Shown here: positions 34,891-47,040 of the stretch, piece by piece
Layout: every line of letters begins with the position of its first letter
Numbering within the stretch: position 1 is the stretch's first letter
Assembly (NCBI GenBank): GCA_032173965.1
Contig: JAVUNC010000006.1
Coordinates: 19,586,370-19,650,369, forward strand
Reading direction: 5' to 3'
Source of the DNA: Sitta carolinensis
Lineage: Eukaryota > Chordata > Aves > Passeriformes > Sittidae
DNA length: 64,000 bases
The notes under the pieces: generated by a model
What the model was told of the DNA's origin: nothing
Database searches by the model: none
Seen by the model: the letters and a program-made list of their open reading frames with translations, nothing else
Position numbers and translations under genes: made by a program

Positions 34891-37800
34891 AATTAAACAA
34901 CACTCCCCGTTGGGTTGGATTTTTTTGGTGGGTTTTTATTTTTTTTTTTTTTTGAGCTCCCTGCTTACGATGCAAAAAGCCTTCAAATACAAAATTGCAT
35001 CAGTTACATAATTACCCTGCTAGCACTAATTAGCAGCTGACTGTAAACATAACTTTTATCCCAGAAGACATTCCCTGTTCGGAGCACGGCTGAAAATGCA
35101 AGTCAGGCCCCGCTCTGGTGCTCCTTCCAATGTGCTTAATAATCCTCAGCACTCGTCTGCCCATGTTCAGGAGAATTTATAGTGGCAAGGCAAGAGAAGA
35201 GCCGAGCAATGTTCCATTGGAAATTAGGAGGAAAAGCAAATGCTGAGGGAAAATATGCTCAGATGGGCAAAAAAAAGAGAGTGTACCTGGGCCAAAGAGT
35301 GACAAATTGCTCCTTTTTAGGAGACCTTTTTAGCACGGGGAGGCACTGAAGAAATGCCATGTTCTACTCAGCAGAAAAATCAGAGATGGATGCAATTAAA
35401 TCCCTGAAGGTCTGAGGGAAATGCAGCCACGGGAATGGGAGCAAAGAGAGGGATCTGCCTGCAGATAATTAAATGTTCGTTTTGGTGCCAGCAGGATGGG
35501 AGGCCAGACCTTGAAAAGTGGAAATTTGTGGGAATGCAGCGAGGTGGGATGGGGAGAGCCTTCCCTAAAAAAAAACCAACTCGCTCCCAAAAGTCCCTTC
35601 CCCTCATTTTCCACGAGGTCCCACATGGAACATGGGATGGGGCTGGAATCTGGGAATCTGCAGGAATCTCCCACCAGGAGAAGTGAGGTTGGGATGGCAG
35701 AGATCCCACAAAACCCCTCTGGCTTCACCTCTCCAGCCAACAGCCCAGGAAGGGCTGAATTCCCAGGAATCTCTGTGGATCCGAGGGATAATGTGGAGGA
35801 GTCATTTCATCCTGGGAAAAATGTCAGGGGGAGCTCAAGTTTTAGGGAAGAATTAATCCCTGGAGAACGGCAGTGACTGGGCTCAGGGTAATGCCTGCAA
35901 GCTTTAAAAAAAGAAATCATTGAGCAGAGGTGAGGGACAGGAGCATCCTTCTAATCAGCCATTTCAATCCCAGATGCATAACCCCAAAATTCCCTGCTGG
36001 AATATTCCCTGCTAAGCTCAACATCACTGCAAAGGGTTGAGATCATTTGCTACACAAAAAAAAAAAAAGACAATTATCCCTTAGCTTAGCATCACTCTCC
36101 AGGAAAAAAAACAGCCCAAAATCCCAGCTGGGTGAGGGCATTGCCTGCAGATCCTGAATTCATCGTTTCCTGAGGCAAAATTACTTGAGAATCTTTAAAA
36201 GAATACAAAGTTAAACCTCCCCAGGGGGTTTTTCTCACTCCAAAACATGGAAAATCACATTCAGCTTCATCCAAAACGGGGAGGTTTCCTCCTCGTGCAA
36301 AACAAAAGGTTTAGGGACAGATCAAATAGCGTTGATTTAAGGCAGGAACGAGTGGATCAAATTGCTGGATTCAGCAGAAGTTTCCAGGAGAGGCTCCCCA
36401 GCCCCTCCCAAGGCACATCCCAATCCCCTGGACAGCAGCTCATCCCTGGATGCAGAAGTCAGGCGGTTTTTAAGAACTGCAGCAACTTCTCAACTTCTCC
36501 CAGAGAATCCTTGTCCTGGACTTCACCTCCGAAGGTCATTTCTAGACTGAATTTCATGGAGATTTAAACTAATGCTGGCAGAAATTGAGATATTAATGAG
36601 AGAGGATTACCACTGCCAAAGGGGCATTTTCACCGGACTCAGGAAAACCAGAGGGAAAATCCTTCCTCTACCTGGGTCCTACTTTTGAGCCAAAGGAAGG
36701 AAAGGAAAAAGGGAGGAAATCCCCCAAGGATTAGTCATTAAATACCACTTTTCTCCCAAAAATGGAGTCCTGAGCACGCAGGGCTTCCCTCCTATCCTGC
36801 TGAAAAGATGAGGACAAGGAGCTGGACGTGCCTGGACTTTGGACGGGCAATTCTGAAAGCCCCGGAATTCCCAGAGATCCTCACCAGGCTGCAAACCCAG
36901 ATTTGCAGTTTTCCCCAGAATTTCCCCCCAGAACACCTTCCCTGGGTACGGGGAGAGGATCCTGAAGCAGGATTTTCCACCATTCCCTGAGCTCCGAGGA
37001 CAGCGGGAGATGCTGGAATACCAAAGGGATTGGGGAGAGGCTGGGGCGGGTCCAGCACGGAGCTTTTCTCACCCAAATTATTCTGGTGGTGATTAATGAA
37101 CCAGCTCAGCCTCCTCTCCGAAGGTACAAGGCGGAGGTCACGAATGAAACATCCCAAAATCCCAGGAAAAAGCGGATTTCTCCCCGCTCTGAGGATCCCA
37201 GCTGTAAAACTCAGCCCAGCAAAGGCTCGCCCCGAGCCACGTTCTGCTCGGGCTAATTATTTGCCTCTTCCCCGCTTTGCAAACCCACAGAGAGAAGCCA
37301 GCTCACCACTTCCCCATCCCCGGGTTTATTTTATTAATGAAAGCACCAGCAGAAGAATGACAAGTTGATTTTAATGATCCCATCCCCTTAATTTCTGCGG
37401 AGCAGCCAACGAACCTTGTTAGTGTGTGTACGTACAGGCAGGAGCTCTAACGAGCTTGATTTGCTGATCAGCAGATTTGGGAGTTATTTAAATTACTCCA
37501 CAGCTCTAATTTGTTGAGAGGAAAAGAAATTAAAAAAAAATAAAAATTAATGGTTTTCCCATCAGCGTTTTTAGTTGACCCCTCGCTCCCCTGCAGAAGC
37601 AACAGGAGAGGGAATTCAGGAGCAGAAAACGCTGCCAGCAGGGAGCTGTGGGATGAAGATTTCAAATTTTGGGGAGGAATTAATCCCTGGAGCACCTGCA
37701 CCCAGCCAGAAGCTGGAAAACACAGAGCCAGCTCAGCTCCAGCACCTGCCAAGGAGAATCCAGCTCCTCCTCCCTCTCCCAGCTCATCCACAGCTTTATA

Positions 37801-38489
37801 TTCCCAAGTCCTTGCTCGAAGCTCTTCCCAAGCTTATTCTCCTCCATCAAATCTCTAAATCTGGATATTTGATATAATATTTAATGCATTGAAGTGGGCA
37901 GCTCCTTCAGATACACAACTCCAGGAGGAAATCTCGACTTTTTCCCCCTCGTGTATTTATCATTTCCATTCCTCTCTCTGCAGAGCTCCCAATAATCACA
38001 GGAAGAGAAAAATAGGATGAGAAAGGATAAAAAGCTCCACAAGGGAAAGCTCCCACTTCCCAAACAGGCAGATTCCATGAGGAGAAAAGTGGTGCCACTT
38101 GCAGCAGCTGTCAGGAAAACAAAACAAAAAAAGAAAACCAAGAAAATATTAAAATGCAGGTACCTTTGACAAAGAGAATGATAACGAATGGGAAAATATT
38201 TTCTTAAAACTGTGGTTAATTTTTTTTCTCTGCTGTGATTTGTGTCCCCCCTTCCTCCAGATTTATTCCCTCCCTCCCAAAAAAAAAAAAAAGGTCAGAA
38301 GTTTTTCTCAAGCCAGAGGTGTTTCTCACATCCAAAGTTTTCCTTGGAAAACTTTGCTTTTCATCCAATGTGAACTGAAAATAACCCAGGGAGCTCTTTT
38401 CCCAAGAAAGCTTCATGTGCTCAGCAGGAAAGTTTGGATGCTCCTCCATCAGAACTTCCAGGAAAATGAATCCCCAAACCCCAGAGAGG
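34891..38489. other. intergenic, no gene seen
   Basis: 3.6 kb of mostly unique sequence. A+T-rich TAAT-bearing stretches at 34965-35240 and 37370-37550. No exon or RNA gene recognised. Confidence 0.5.
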
Positions 38490-38580
38490 CCAAAAAGGAG
38501 ACAGAGGAGCCCTTTGACTTTATTCCAATAAAGGGAGAGGCCTCAATTCCCAGGCCTGGAGAGGAATTGCTGTGTGTGAC
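38490..38580 (-). repeat. unclassified dispersed repeat, copy 2
   Basis: Inverted match to 27230-27362 around gactttattccaataaaggg and the adjoining aggagacagaggagcccttt. Confidence 0.55.
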
Positions 38581-38764
38581 CAAAATGGGGGAGCAGCAGC
38601 TCACACTGTGCGTGGAGTTTGGAGTTACACCCCAAATAACTGCAGGATTACAAACGTGAAAAATCTAACAGCCAAAATCCTAAGGCATCACAGGGAACAG
38701 GTGGTGTGGGAACCCAGGACATTCCTCTGACTGTCCTGCAAAATTTATAAGTCACAAGAATTTG

Positions 38765-38852
38765 AGTAGAGTGATAGTTAACTCATAACAGAGTAAAAAA
38801 GTAGAATTTTGGGGTTTTAGAATGGAGTTCAGGGACAAAGATGGAGGATTTG
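38765..38852 (+). mobile_element. LTR family C U3 fragment
   Basis: ggggttttagaatggagttc followed by agggacaaagatggaggatt, matching one U3 unit of 33685-34352. It abuts the octamer array, so the CR1 tail may have inserted into or next to it. Confidence 0.7.
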
Positions 38853-38865
38853 GGGCCTTGATTCC

Positions 38866-39320
38866 CACACAGAGTCACAGAATGACAGAATCCCAGAGTG
38901 ACAGAATCCAAGAATCCCAGAATGACAGGATCCCAGAATTCACAGAATGATAGGATCCCAGAATTCACAGAATGACAGGATCCCAGAATTCACAGAATCC
39001 CCAGGCTGGAAGAGCCCTCCCCATTAATCCAGCCTGGGCCTTGATTCCCAGACAGAATCCCAGAGTGGCAGAATCCCAGAATGACTGAATTACAGAATGA
39101 CAGAATTACAAAATTCCAGAGTGACAGAATCACAGAATCACAGAATCACAGAATCCCAGAACGACAGAATCCCAGAGTGACAGAATCACAGAATCCCAGA
39201 ATGACAGAATCCAGAATGACAGAATCCCAGAATCACAGAACCCCAAAATCACAGAATGACAGAATCACAGAATCCCAGAGTGACAGAACCCCAGAATGAC
39301 AGAATCCCAAAATCCCAGCC
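38866..39320 (-). repeat. expanded CR1 tail octamer array, (CAGAATNN)n
   Basis: About 40-50 variant octamers such as cagaatca, cagaatga, cagaatcc and cagagtga. CR1 ends in (ATTCTRTG)n, whose reverse complement is cayagaat, so this reads as a CR1 3' tail expanded into a minisatellite. A second tail plus CR1 scrap (ccccaggctggaagagccct, about 38998-39018) is embedded in it. Confidence 0.85.
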
Positions 39321-39575
39321 TCCCAGGGTGGCAGAGCCCTGCAGGCTGCTGGAGCCCAGCCCAGCCCCAGCCCCTCACCCAGCCCCTGGCCCCCAGTGCC
39401 ACAGCCAGGCTGTGTGAAACACAGCCAGGGATGGGCACTGCACCCCCTGCCCGGGCACAACATTCCAGCACTTTATCCTTGTGTCCCTGGAAAACTTTTC
39501 CCTGCTCTCCAGCCTGCATTTCCCCCGAGGCTGAGCCCTCTGGCTGTGTCACTGCTGCCTGGAGTAAAACACCAA
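39321..39575 (-). mobile_element. CR1 LINE 3' fragment
   Basis: Body of the CR1 whose tail is the array at 38866-39320: cacagccagggatgggcact, cattccagcactttatcctt, and 'gaaaacttttccctgctctc'. Confidence 0.75.
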
Positions 39576-40019
39576 CCCCACCCGAGCACAGCCCCCTGCC
39601 GGAGCTGCAGGGAATGATTCCCACCTTCCTGCCAGGAGCTGGGAGCCCTGTGAGAGGAGGCAGGGAACACTCTGGCAGCAGGGAGCAGCCTGGCAGCATG
39701 AAGATGAGTGTGGAAAAGCTCCTGGTGCAGCTCCAGAGGCTCCAGCAGAGCAGAGGTGGCACCTGGCAGGGAGAAAGGAAAGGGAGAGCAGCTGCAGACA
39801 TGCTGCTGTGCTTTGGGTATCAGCTCAGGTGTGAGCAGGAGCAGTTCTTCGAGTTTTTCAGTTTTTCAGGCACCTCCAGCTTTGCAGGGAGGTGTGAAAT
39901 GGGCACAGAGCACAAAGTGCTGTGAATTCATGCCCCGACTTCCTGCGGGGTGAGAGGAGATGGGGAAAACTTAGTAATGTGCTTTTTTTGTTCTGTTTGT
40001 GCTGTTGGGGAGGGACCCC
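39576..40019. other. intergenic, no gene seen
   Basis: Unique sequence with a short open frame over 39296-39925 that overlaps repeats and shows no domain. Confidence 0.45.
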
Positions 40020-40312
40020 AGAATGGGTGGGGTGGAAGGGACCTTAAATCCCATCCAGTGCCACGGCAGGGCCCCCTCCCACCATCCCAGGCTGCTCCAA
40101 GCCCTGTTCAACTTAGCCTTGGATATTCCAGGCATCCAGGGGCAGCCGCAGCTGCTCTGGGAATTCCAGCCCAGCCCCTCCCAGCCAGGAATTCCCAATT
40201 CCCAGTATCCCATCCATCCCTGCCCTCTGGCAGTGGGAGCCATTCCCGGTGTCTGTCACTCCAGCCCTTGTCCCCAGTCCCTCTCCAGCTCCTCTGCTCC
40301 CCCAGCAGTCAA
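40020..40312 (-). mobile_element. CR1 LINE 3' fragment
   Basis: Antisense: ggtggaagggaccttaaatc, ccaggctgctccaagccctg, cagctgctctgggaattcca, cccagtatcccatccatccc. Confidence 0.9.
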
Positions 40313-40571
40313 AATGAGTTAAACCTCTGCCAAATGTTTGGGCTGCTGCCCTCAGATGAGTCTTTCCCCTGACAGAGCTGCCCCACACTCCGCAGAGGAT
40401 CAGCCAGGAAGCTGCAAAGATCCTCCTAAATTTGCTTTGAAAAGCATTTGTCAGGTTCCACATTCAGCCAAATCAGGGAATCGGATTCCAGCAGAGAAAC
40501 AGAGTGATGAAGGCTGGCTGATCCTGGAATTTTCCTCCTCAGTGTTCCTCGAGGAGAAGGATTTTTCATCA

Positions 40572-40573
<2 letters not shown>

Positions 40574-40605
<32 letters not shown>
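40574..40605 (+). repeat. poly(T) tract, 32 nt
   Basis: Uninterrupted T run, so a poly(A) run on the minus strand. Confidence 0.9.
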
Positions 40606-40984
40606 CTTCAGCTTCTTTCTCCTTGAGGTGGTGACAGCTCCAGCCAGGGGTGACCCAGGACTTGGGACCATGAGGGTTTTTCAAAATCTCCCTTTAACAT
40701 AAAAATACATTTCCCAAACACAACTATGTCCAAACCAGCCCTTGCCAGTGTGAGCCCCAGGGGCATGGATCAGGGGCTGCAATCAGGGAAGGAAATCACC
40801 AGGAGTTTCCTGGAGTCAGTGGAAAAGGCTCAGAGGCCTGAATGGTCTGAATTTCCTCCTCCTTTCTTCTACGGGTGGGATTGTTTCTCTTCCTCAATCC
40901 AATAATGCCAATATTCCTGAGGCTGAGGTCTAATAAATAAGGAAATCCCAGAGTTTCTCTGCTCCAGCGGTGTGGGACACCCAT

Positions 40985-41100
40985 GGTACAGCCTGGAAAT
41001 GCCCAAGGCCAGGTTGGACAGGGTTTGGAGCTAACCTGGGATCGTGGAAAATCTTCAAGGTTCCTTCCAACCCAAACCATTCCACGATCCCCCAATCCTG
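40985..41100 (+). mobile_element. CR1 LINE 3' end
   Basis: Sense: aaatgcccaaggccaggttg, gtttggagctaacctgggat, ttccttccaacccaaaccat. Confidence 0.85.
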
Positions 41101-42370
41101 TGAGTGACCAGAAGCCCTCAGTGGCTCATCTCTCAGCAATAAACAGCCATCAAAAGCTGCTTTCCTCTCAGCTTTCATCATCCTGTTTGCTCAGGGCTTG
41201 GGCTCCATCTGCTGCGGGTCAGCACGTCGTGTCTGGGGGAAGGGAAAGGAGCAGCCTGCCTGGAATTCCTCCCTTTGCCCCCTCTTCCTCCTCGGGAGCT
41301 CCTCCTGGCAGATGGAAATGCAGACTGGCAGGAGCTGCCAGCTGCCCCCCTCCCTTCTGCTCCCTCCTGCTTTGCCAGGACGGATCCCAGCCCCAGCCAG
41401 GCTGGAATTCATGCCAGTGGCAGACAGTCCCATTGGATTAGGCCTTCCCAGGGTCATTCCAGCAATTTGCAGGGAGATTTGCAGTTTGTTTCCCCAGTGC
41501 TCTGGGTCTGTCAGATCCATACAAGCCAGCCCGCAGCAGGATGCTGGATTAGTATTTATGTTTTTAAGGGGTTGTTCCTATCCCATGGGATATTAAGGTT
41601 CAATTTAAACGAGTGCTTTGACAAAAAAAAAAAAAAAAAATATCGTCAAATTTTCTGCAAGAGATTTCATGCCCCAAATGAGGGGCATGGGAGGAGAACA
41701 CTCTGCAAAGAAAAGTTCAGCTGAACTCAACTCAATCCTAATTTCAGGCTGCAATTCCAAATCCCAGTAATTACCGCTGCATGTTTCCCCATCCTGCAGC
41801 ACATTGTACAAATGGGAAAACAAATTTTCCATCTCACAGCCCCAAGTGTCCTCAGAAATGGCCAAGAGGGAAAATAATGATCAGGGCATGGCAGCAAAAC
41901 CAGCATTTGGGCAGAGCTTCAACGTCGAGGGCAAACAAGGGGAGAATCCAAAACCAGTGCAGAACCCAACTCCACCTTCCAGCCACTGGACTGAGGGACT
42001 CAAACCCCCCAAAAAAAGGGAAAGTAGACAGGGAAGTGTAGCCAGTTGCCATGGAGACAGCAAGATATGAAAGCAAGAGCTGGTGGAACCTTTAGAGTTA
42101 TTTAAATGCTGTTATAACATTATGCAAAAGAGCAGAGGGAAGAAAGCGGCAGAGTTAACGTGCTCGGAAGGAAAACAGTCGTTGTGGGATGAGCAAGGTA
42201 ACAATCCAGGAGTCAGAAATAAGGGTTGGTTAAATGGAGCCATTTGGAATAATGAGATAATTATGCCCTCTTAAATTAATGGGGAAATTCGTTGTCAGGA
42301 GCAGAGGAAGGAGGGAGCGGTTGCTGGGCCGCAGGTTGGGGTGAAATCATTGGTCAACAAGAGTTCCCCT
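41101..42370. other. intergenic, no gene seen
   Basis: Unique sequence. Poly(A) run at 41622-41640. An X-box-like motif (gttgccatggagac) lies at 42045-42058. Confidence 0.5.
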
Positions 42371-42379
42371 CCAGCACCT

Positions 42380-43128
42380 CATCTTCATCCCCTCAGCCCT
42401 GCATCTTCAGCCCCTCAGCCCTTCATCTTCAGCCCCTCAGCCCCTCATCTTCAGCCCCTCAGCCCCTCATCCTCAGCCCTTTATCTTCAGCCCCTCATCT
42501 TCATCCCTTCATCTTCAGCCCCTCCAGCATCTCATCCTCATTTCCTGTAGCACCTCATCTTCATACCCTCATCCCCTCATCTTCATCCCTCAAGCCTCTC
42601 ATCTTCATTCCTGCAGCCCCTCATCCTCAGCCCTTTATCTTCAGCCCCTCATCTTCAGCCCTTCATCCTCATCCCCCCAGCTCCTCATCCTCATCCCCTC
42701 CAGCCCTTCATCCTCATCCCCTCCAGCCCTTCATCCTCAGCCCCTCCAGCCCCTCAGCCCCTCAGCCCCTCATCTTCATCCCCTCAGCCCCTCATCCTCA
42801 GCCCTTCATCTTCAGCCCTTCATCCTCATCCCCTCCAGCCCTTCATCTTCATCCCCTCCAGCTCCTCATCCTCAGCCCCTCCAGCCCTTCATCCTCGTCC
42901 CCTCCAGCCCTTCATCCTCATCCCCTCCAGCCCCTCATCTTCAGCCCCTCCAGCCCCTCATCCTCAGCCCCTCATCTCCATCCCCTCAGCTCCTCCAGCC
43001 CTCATCCTCATTTCCTGCAGCACCTCACCTTCATCCCTCCAGCCCCTCATCTTCATCCCTTCATCTTCAGCCCCTCATCCTCACCCTCCAGCCCCTCATC
43101 ACCATCCCCTCAGCCCCAGTTGTCCCCC
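42380..43128. repeat. 750-bp C/T-rich minisatellite, unit about 12-24 bp
   Basis: Higher-order array of cctcatcttcagcc / cctcatcctcagcccctcca units. One frame stays open for nearly 400 residues (Ser/Pro/His/Leu-rich), which is repeat-driven: the pattern has no stop codon in that frame. Not a gene. Confidence 0.95.
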
Positions 43129-44829
43129 AGCTCCAGGAAAGGGCTCAGGGGTGAGACCTGGTCCATGCCACAGTCCCACCGTGGTGCTTTGGCTTTGCAT
43201 CATTTCCCCATTTCCATCTCTGCTGCTCCTTCCAGCAGCAGCTCTGCTGGGAGCCCTGGGATGGCTTGGGATGGACTGGGTCATACAGAAAGGCCAGGCA
43301 GGGGTTTGGAGCCTCTGAAACTCAACTTTGTTGCAGGAACTGGAGATTATCTCCCCTTGCACAAAAAGCAAATCAGGAGAGCAAGCTCAGCACCCAGAGA
43401 GCCCCACCACATCACCCTGTGCCAAAATATTCCCCCACAACGAGTGCTCTGTTCCCACCTCTTCTGTAGGGCCTGAAGGATTTATTATCCCTCTTCCTAT
43501 GAGGTAATAAATGGGAAAAAAAAAAGAGAGAACCTCTTCTTGCCCTGCAATTCCCCCAAACCTGGAGCAGGGCTGCCTGAGAGCCGATGGGAGTCAAGTG
43601 GAGTAAATCCCATTCCAGCCACTCTCGGGCCTTTGGGCTCAGCCCCTTCCTGGAACCATTTGTCAAGTGCTTTTCATCTGAAACATGATTCGGGGATTCA
43701 ATTACTTTATAAAGTCAATATTTTAGGTCACAGCTTATGCATCAACAAAGACATCTCATGGGATTAGAGCTGAGCGTGGTGGAGCTCTAAGTAATGTTCC
43801 CTGCGCTGCTCCAGCTGGAAAAGTCGATAAGATCGGTTTGTTTCCCCCACATTTCACTCTCAGGGGCTGCAAAAATGATTGTTCACTTCTGTAAATTTAA
43901 ACCAGCGAGAAGGAGAGAATGTTTCTGGCTTCCTTGTTTCCAGAGAGGTGAAACAGGATTGCTCCAGCAGCTCCTCTCCGTGTGCTTGGCAAAAAGCAGC
44001 CAAGAGCGGGATGAAAAACCATTCTTTATGCTCAAAAACAATAATAGCGAGGGAGAAATACCAGGATAAGCTGGGCCCAAACACAGCCAGGCTGGAAAAT
44101 GAGGAAAGAGTCTAGAGGAGCTTTGAAAGGAAGAATAGGAGAGACAGAGGTGTCTGCCAGGTTTTTTTGGAATACAAAAGGACTGGAGGGAACTGGAGCT
44201 TCCCACCCTCTGCTCCAATATTCCACTAAGCAGGACAAATGAATTCAGGGTTTTAATTAAAGGCTTCAGGAAAAAAAAACAAAAGGATCCTCTCTCGTTT
44301 GAGGAGGAGGTTTCTCCCTCCTTATGCTGAAGCGTAGCTCAATACTAAATTAAATATTTCAGACTCTACTTTTCGCCTCAAATCATCCAAACACTAAATT
44401 TAGAGTCTTTCTTTAACAGGGCATCTATTGATCTTTGCCAAGGCCACAGCACTTCCTAAATCTCTGCCGAAGTCAGAAAAGCATCTGGGAGAAGAAAAGG
44501 ATTAAAAGTTTATACAACTCAGATCTCCTTCCAAGGCCAGAAGTGTTTTTTTAGCCCCTGCAGAAGCCTCCTGGGCATCTCGAGATGGTCCAGGAGCAAA
44601 TTCCTCGCAAATCCAGGGGGTGATGGCAGGGATGCAGCACCAGCACTCACCCGCGGCGATGTTAAAAGGGCTGAAAAAAAAAAAAAACTTTTAGACAAAG
44701 GCAGCGGCTCCAGGCTCTGTGAAACCCCCGGGGCAGAGCAACCCGAGCGCCGGGAGCTGTTGGTGCTCCCTGGGATGGAGCTGCTCCATCCCAGCACCGG
44801 GAATCAGAGCCCTGGAAGCTGGGAAAAAC
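43129..44829. other. intergenic, no gene seen
   Basis: Unique sequence with A+T-rich TAAT-bearing islands at 43680-43780 and 44330-44420. Confidence 0.5.
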
Positions 44830-44985
44830 CCCAGGATGGAGCTCAGCCATTCCCGTGTCCCCAAGTGCCACATCCTCACAGGCTGAATTCCAGCAGGGAT
44901 GGGCACTCCACCACCCTGGGCAATTTTTTCCATGAAGAAATGTTCCAAACATCCAACGGAAAAGTTTCCTGGCTCGGCAGGATGT
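44830..44985 (-). mobile_element. CR1 LINE fragment, divergent subfamily
   Basis: Antisense: ccccaagtgccacatcctca, cagcagggatgggcactcca, ccaccctgggcaatttttt. Confidence 0.7.
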
Positions 44986-45206
44986 GGTGTCTCAGCAGGG
45001 ATGGTGGCAGCTCCAAAAATCATTGCAATTCCCTGTGCCTTCCCTAAAAAAAAGAGCAGGTACTTTGTGGGAATTAAAACGAAATTAAAAAAAAAAAAAA
45101 TTAGGAAAATACTCCTCAGAAGGTGACAGAGTTCCCCTCCTGTCAGGGAATTCCAGAGAGGGAAAAACCCCTCTGGATCCTCCTTTTCTCCAAACTGAGC
45201 CACTTC

Positions 45207-45533
45207 CCAGCTCCTTCAGGAATTCTCCAGCCCCTTCCCAACTCCACCAGGAATTCTCCAGCCCCTTCCCAACTCCACCAGGAATTCTCCAGCCCCTTCC
45301 CAACTCCATCAGTAATTCTCCAGCCCCTTCCCAACTCCACCAGGAATTCTCCAGCCCCTTCCCAACTTCATCAGTAATTCTCCAGCCCCTTCCCAACACC
45401 ATCAGGAATTTTCCAACCCCTTCCCAACTCCATCAGGAATTTTCCAGCCCCTTCCCAGCTCCCTCAGGAATTCTCCAGCCCCTTCCCAACTCCCTCAGGA
45501 ATTCCCCAGCCCTTTCCCAGCTCCATCAGCTAC
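45207..45533. repeat. 31-bp minisatellite, about 10 copies
   Basis: Unit aggaattctccagcccctt followed by cccaactccacc, with starts 31 bp apart (45218, 45249, 45280 and so on). Sense frames read FSSPFPTPSGI-like. Confidence 0.95.
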
Positions 45534-46920
45534 TCCCGGTGTTCCTGCCCTTTCCCAATCCTTACTGGGCCAGCGTTTCTGGATTTTGGCTATCCCCCCC
45601 CACTCCTGCCTTGGAGGCCAGCGAGGAGGAGGAGGAAGAAGAGCGATGAAGGCGCCCCTCAGCAAGAACACATGGAGCATGGTTAATTTGGGCTCATTAG
45701 GGAGGGACAGCCAGCCCGGCCCTTGGCAGCTCACCGGGATAAAGGACCGCGGGCATTTAATGGAGCTTCATTAATTAGAGCGGCTGCGGGAAGGGCTGAA
45801 CCCCTCCTGGGGTCGGGATCCACAGCATCCCCCCCAAAAAACTGCCCCAAATCAGCCCCTGCAGGGACTTTTCGGAGCCCTTTTAGCAGCTCCTTATCAC
45901 CAAAGGCTCAGGGAAGGCTGCTCAATTAGCAGAATTTGGGAAAATCGGGATTATCCCCCCAGCCCGCTCTGACACTCTTCACCGGTTGATAAAGGGTGAT
46001 AAAGCTGCGAGAGCTTCCCAGGCAGACTCCGGCAAATGAGCCATAAAATAGGATCGGTTTAGGATTATCCCGAAACGGGAGAAACCTTCCAATTATGCCC
46101 GAAGACAAATTAGTATATCCTAATGCTAATTATAGCACCGGTGGCTTGGATTTGTTTGATGAGGAGCTCGCTCCGGGTAAAATAAATACCGGCTTTGAAG
46201 GCAAGAGGGGGAGTGAGGAAAAAACAAAAAACCAAAAAATAAAAAAAACAAGGGAAATGAGAAATGGAAGACCTGGAGTGATGGAAAATCCAGGTGTGGG
46301 CACACAGCTGCATCCACACTTCCAGCTGGGAATCAGCCTGGGCTGGAACCAGCAGCAGGTCCCACCTGCCTCCCAAATTCCCTTCATCCCATCCCAGCTC
46401 CTGCCCCATCCCAAAAGAGGAGCCCTTCCCTCCCTGCCCGTTCCAGGGTCAGGATTTGTCCCGGTTTTGGGAGATTCTCCTGCCCTGTGGTGCCTTGGAA
46501 AAGATGGGAAGCCCGGGAGGGAACAGGAGGAGCTGGGAATTTAGAGAGGGGGAAAGGTTCTTGGTGCAGCCCTGGGTTAGGGGTCCCTGGAGTCAGAAGT
46601 GAGGGAATAAAGGCATCAGGATTTAATAACAGCTTTAATTCTCATTAAGAGGAGGAAATATTTAATAATTCAACCGTTTTTTATAAAATGTCCAAGTCTG
46701 GTTTTAGTAACTGTTCAGGAGGAGACCCTGCAGCACATCCCAGACCCAGAACAGGTTTGGAAAACCTGCATGAACACAGGTTAATTAATCATTAATTCAT
46801 CCCAGAATGTATTCCTGAGGCCATTTCCTCCCAGAAAAATCAGGGCCAGGTTTGGGAGCCAATCCCTGCAATATTTACAGGAATGAACCTCGGGCCCTGG
46901 AGGGATCTCCCTGCCCAGCA
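45534..46920. other. intergenic with an A+T-rich candidate element
   Basis: No gene. The stretch at 45960-46200 (gttgataaagggtgataaag, ttagtatatcctaatgctaa, ttatagcaccgg) is non-repeat and TAAT-rich; a conserved element is possible but unproven. Confidence 0.4.
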
Positions 46921-46924
46921 ACGA

Positions 46925-47040
46925 AGCAAAATCACTCCCAGGCCAAGGTTTGGGTGGGAAGGGCCCCCAAAACCCCTCTCATTCCACCCCCTGCCAAGGG
47001 CAGGGACACCTCCCACTACCCCAGGTGCCCAGGCACGAGG
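46925..47040 (-). mobile_element. CR1 LINE fragment
   Basis: Antisense: gtttgggtgggaagggcccc, ccctgccaagggcagggaca, cctcccactaccccaggtgc. Confidence 0.75.

Noticed and set aside
42045..42058. RFX X-box (gttgccatggagac)
   Set aside because: One half-site deviates from the consensus and there is no nearby gene or promoter; a single motif is too weak to call.
42292..43476. 394-residue open frame
   Set aside because: Nearly all of it is the C/T-rich minisatellite, whose unit lacks stops in that frame.
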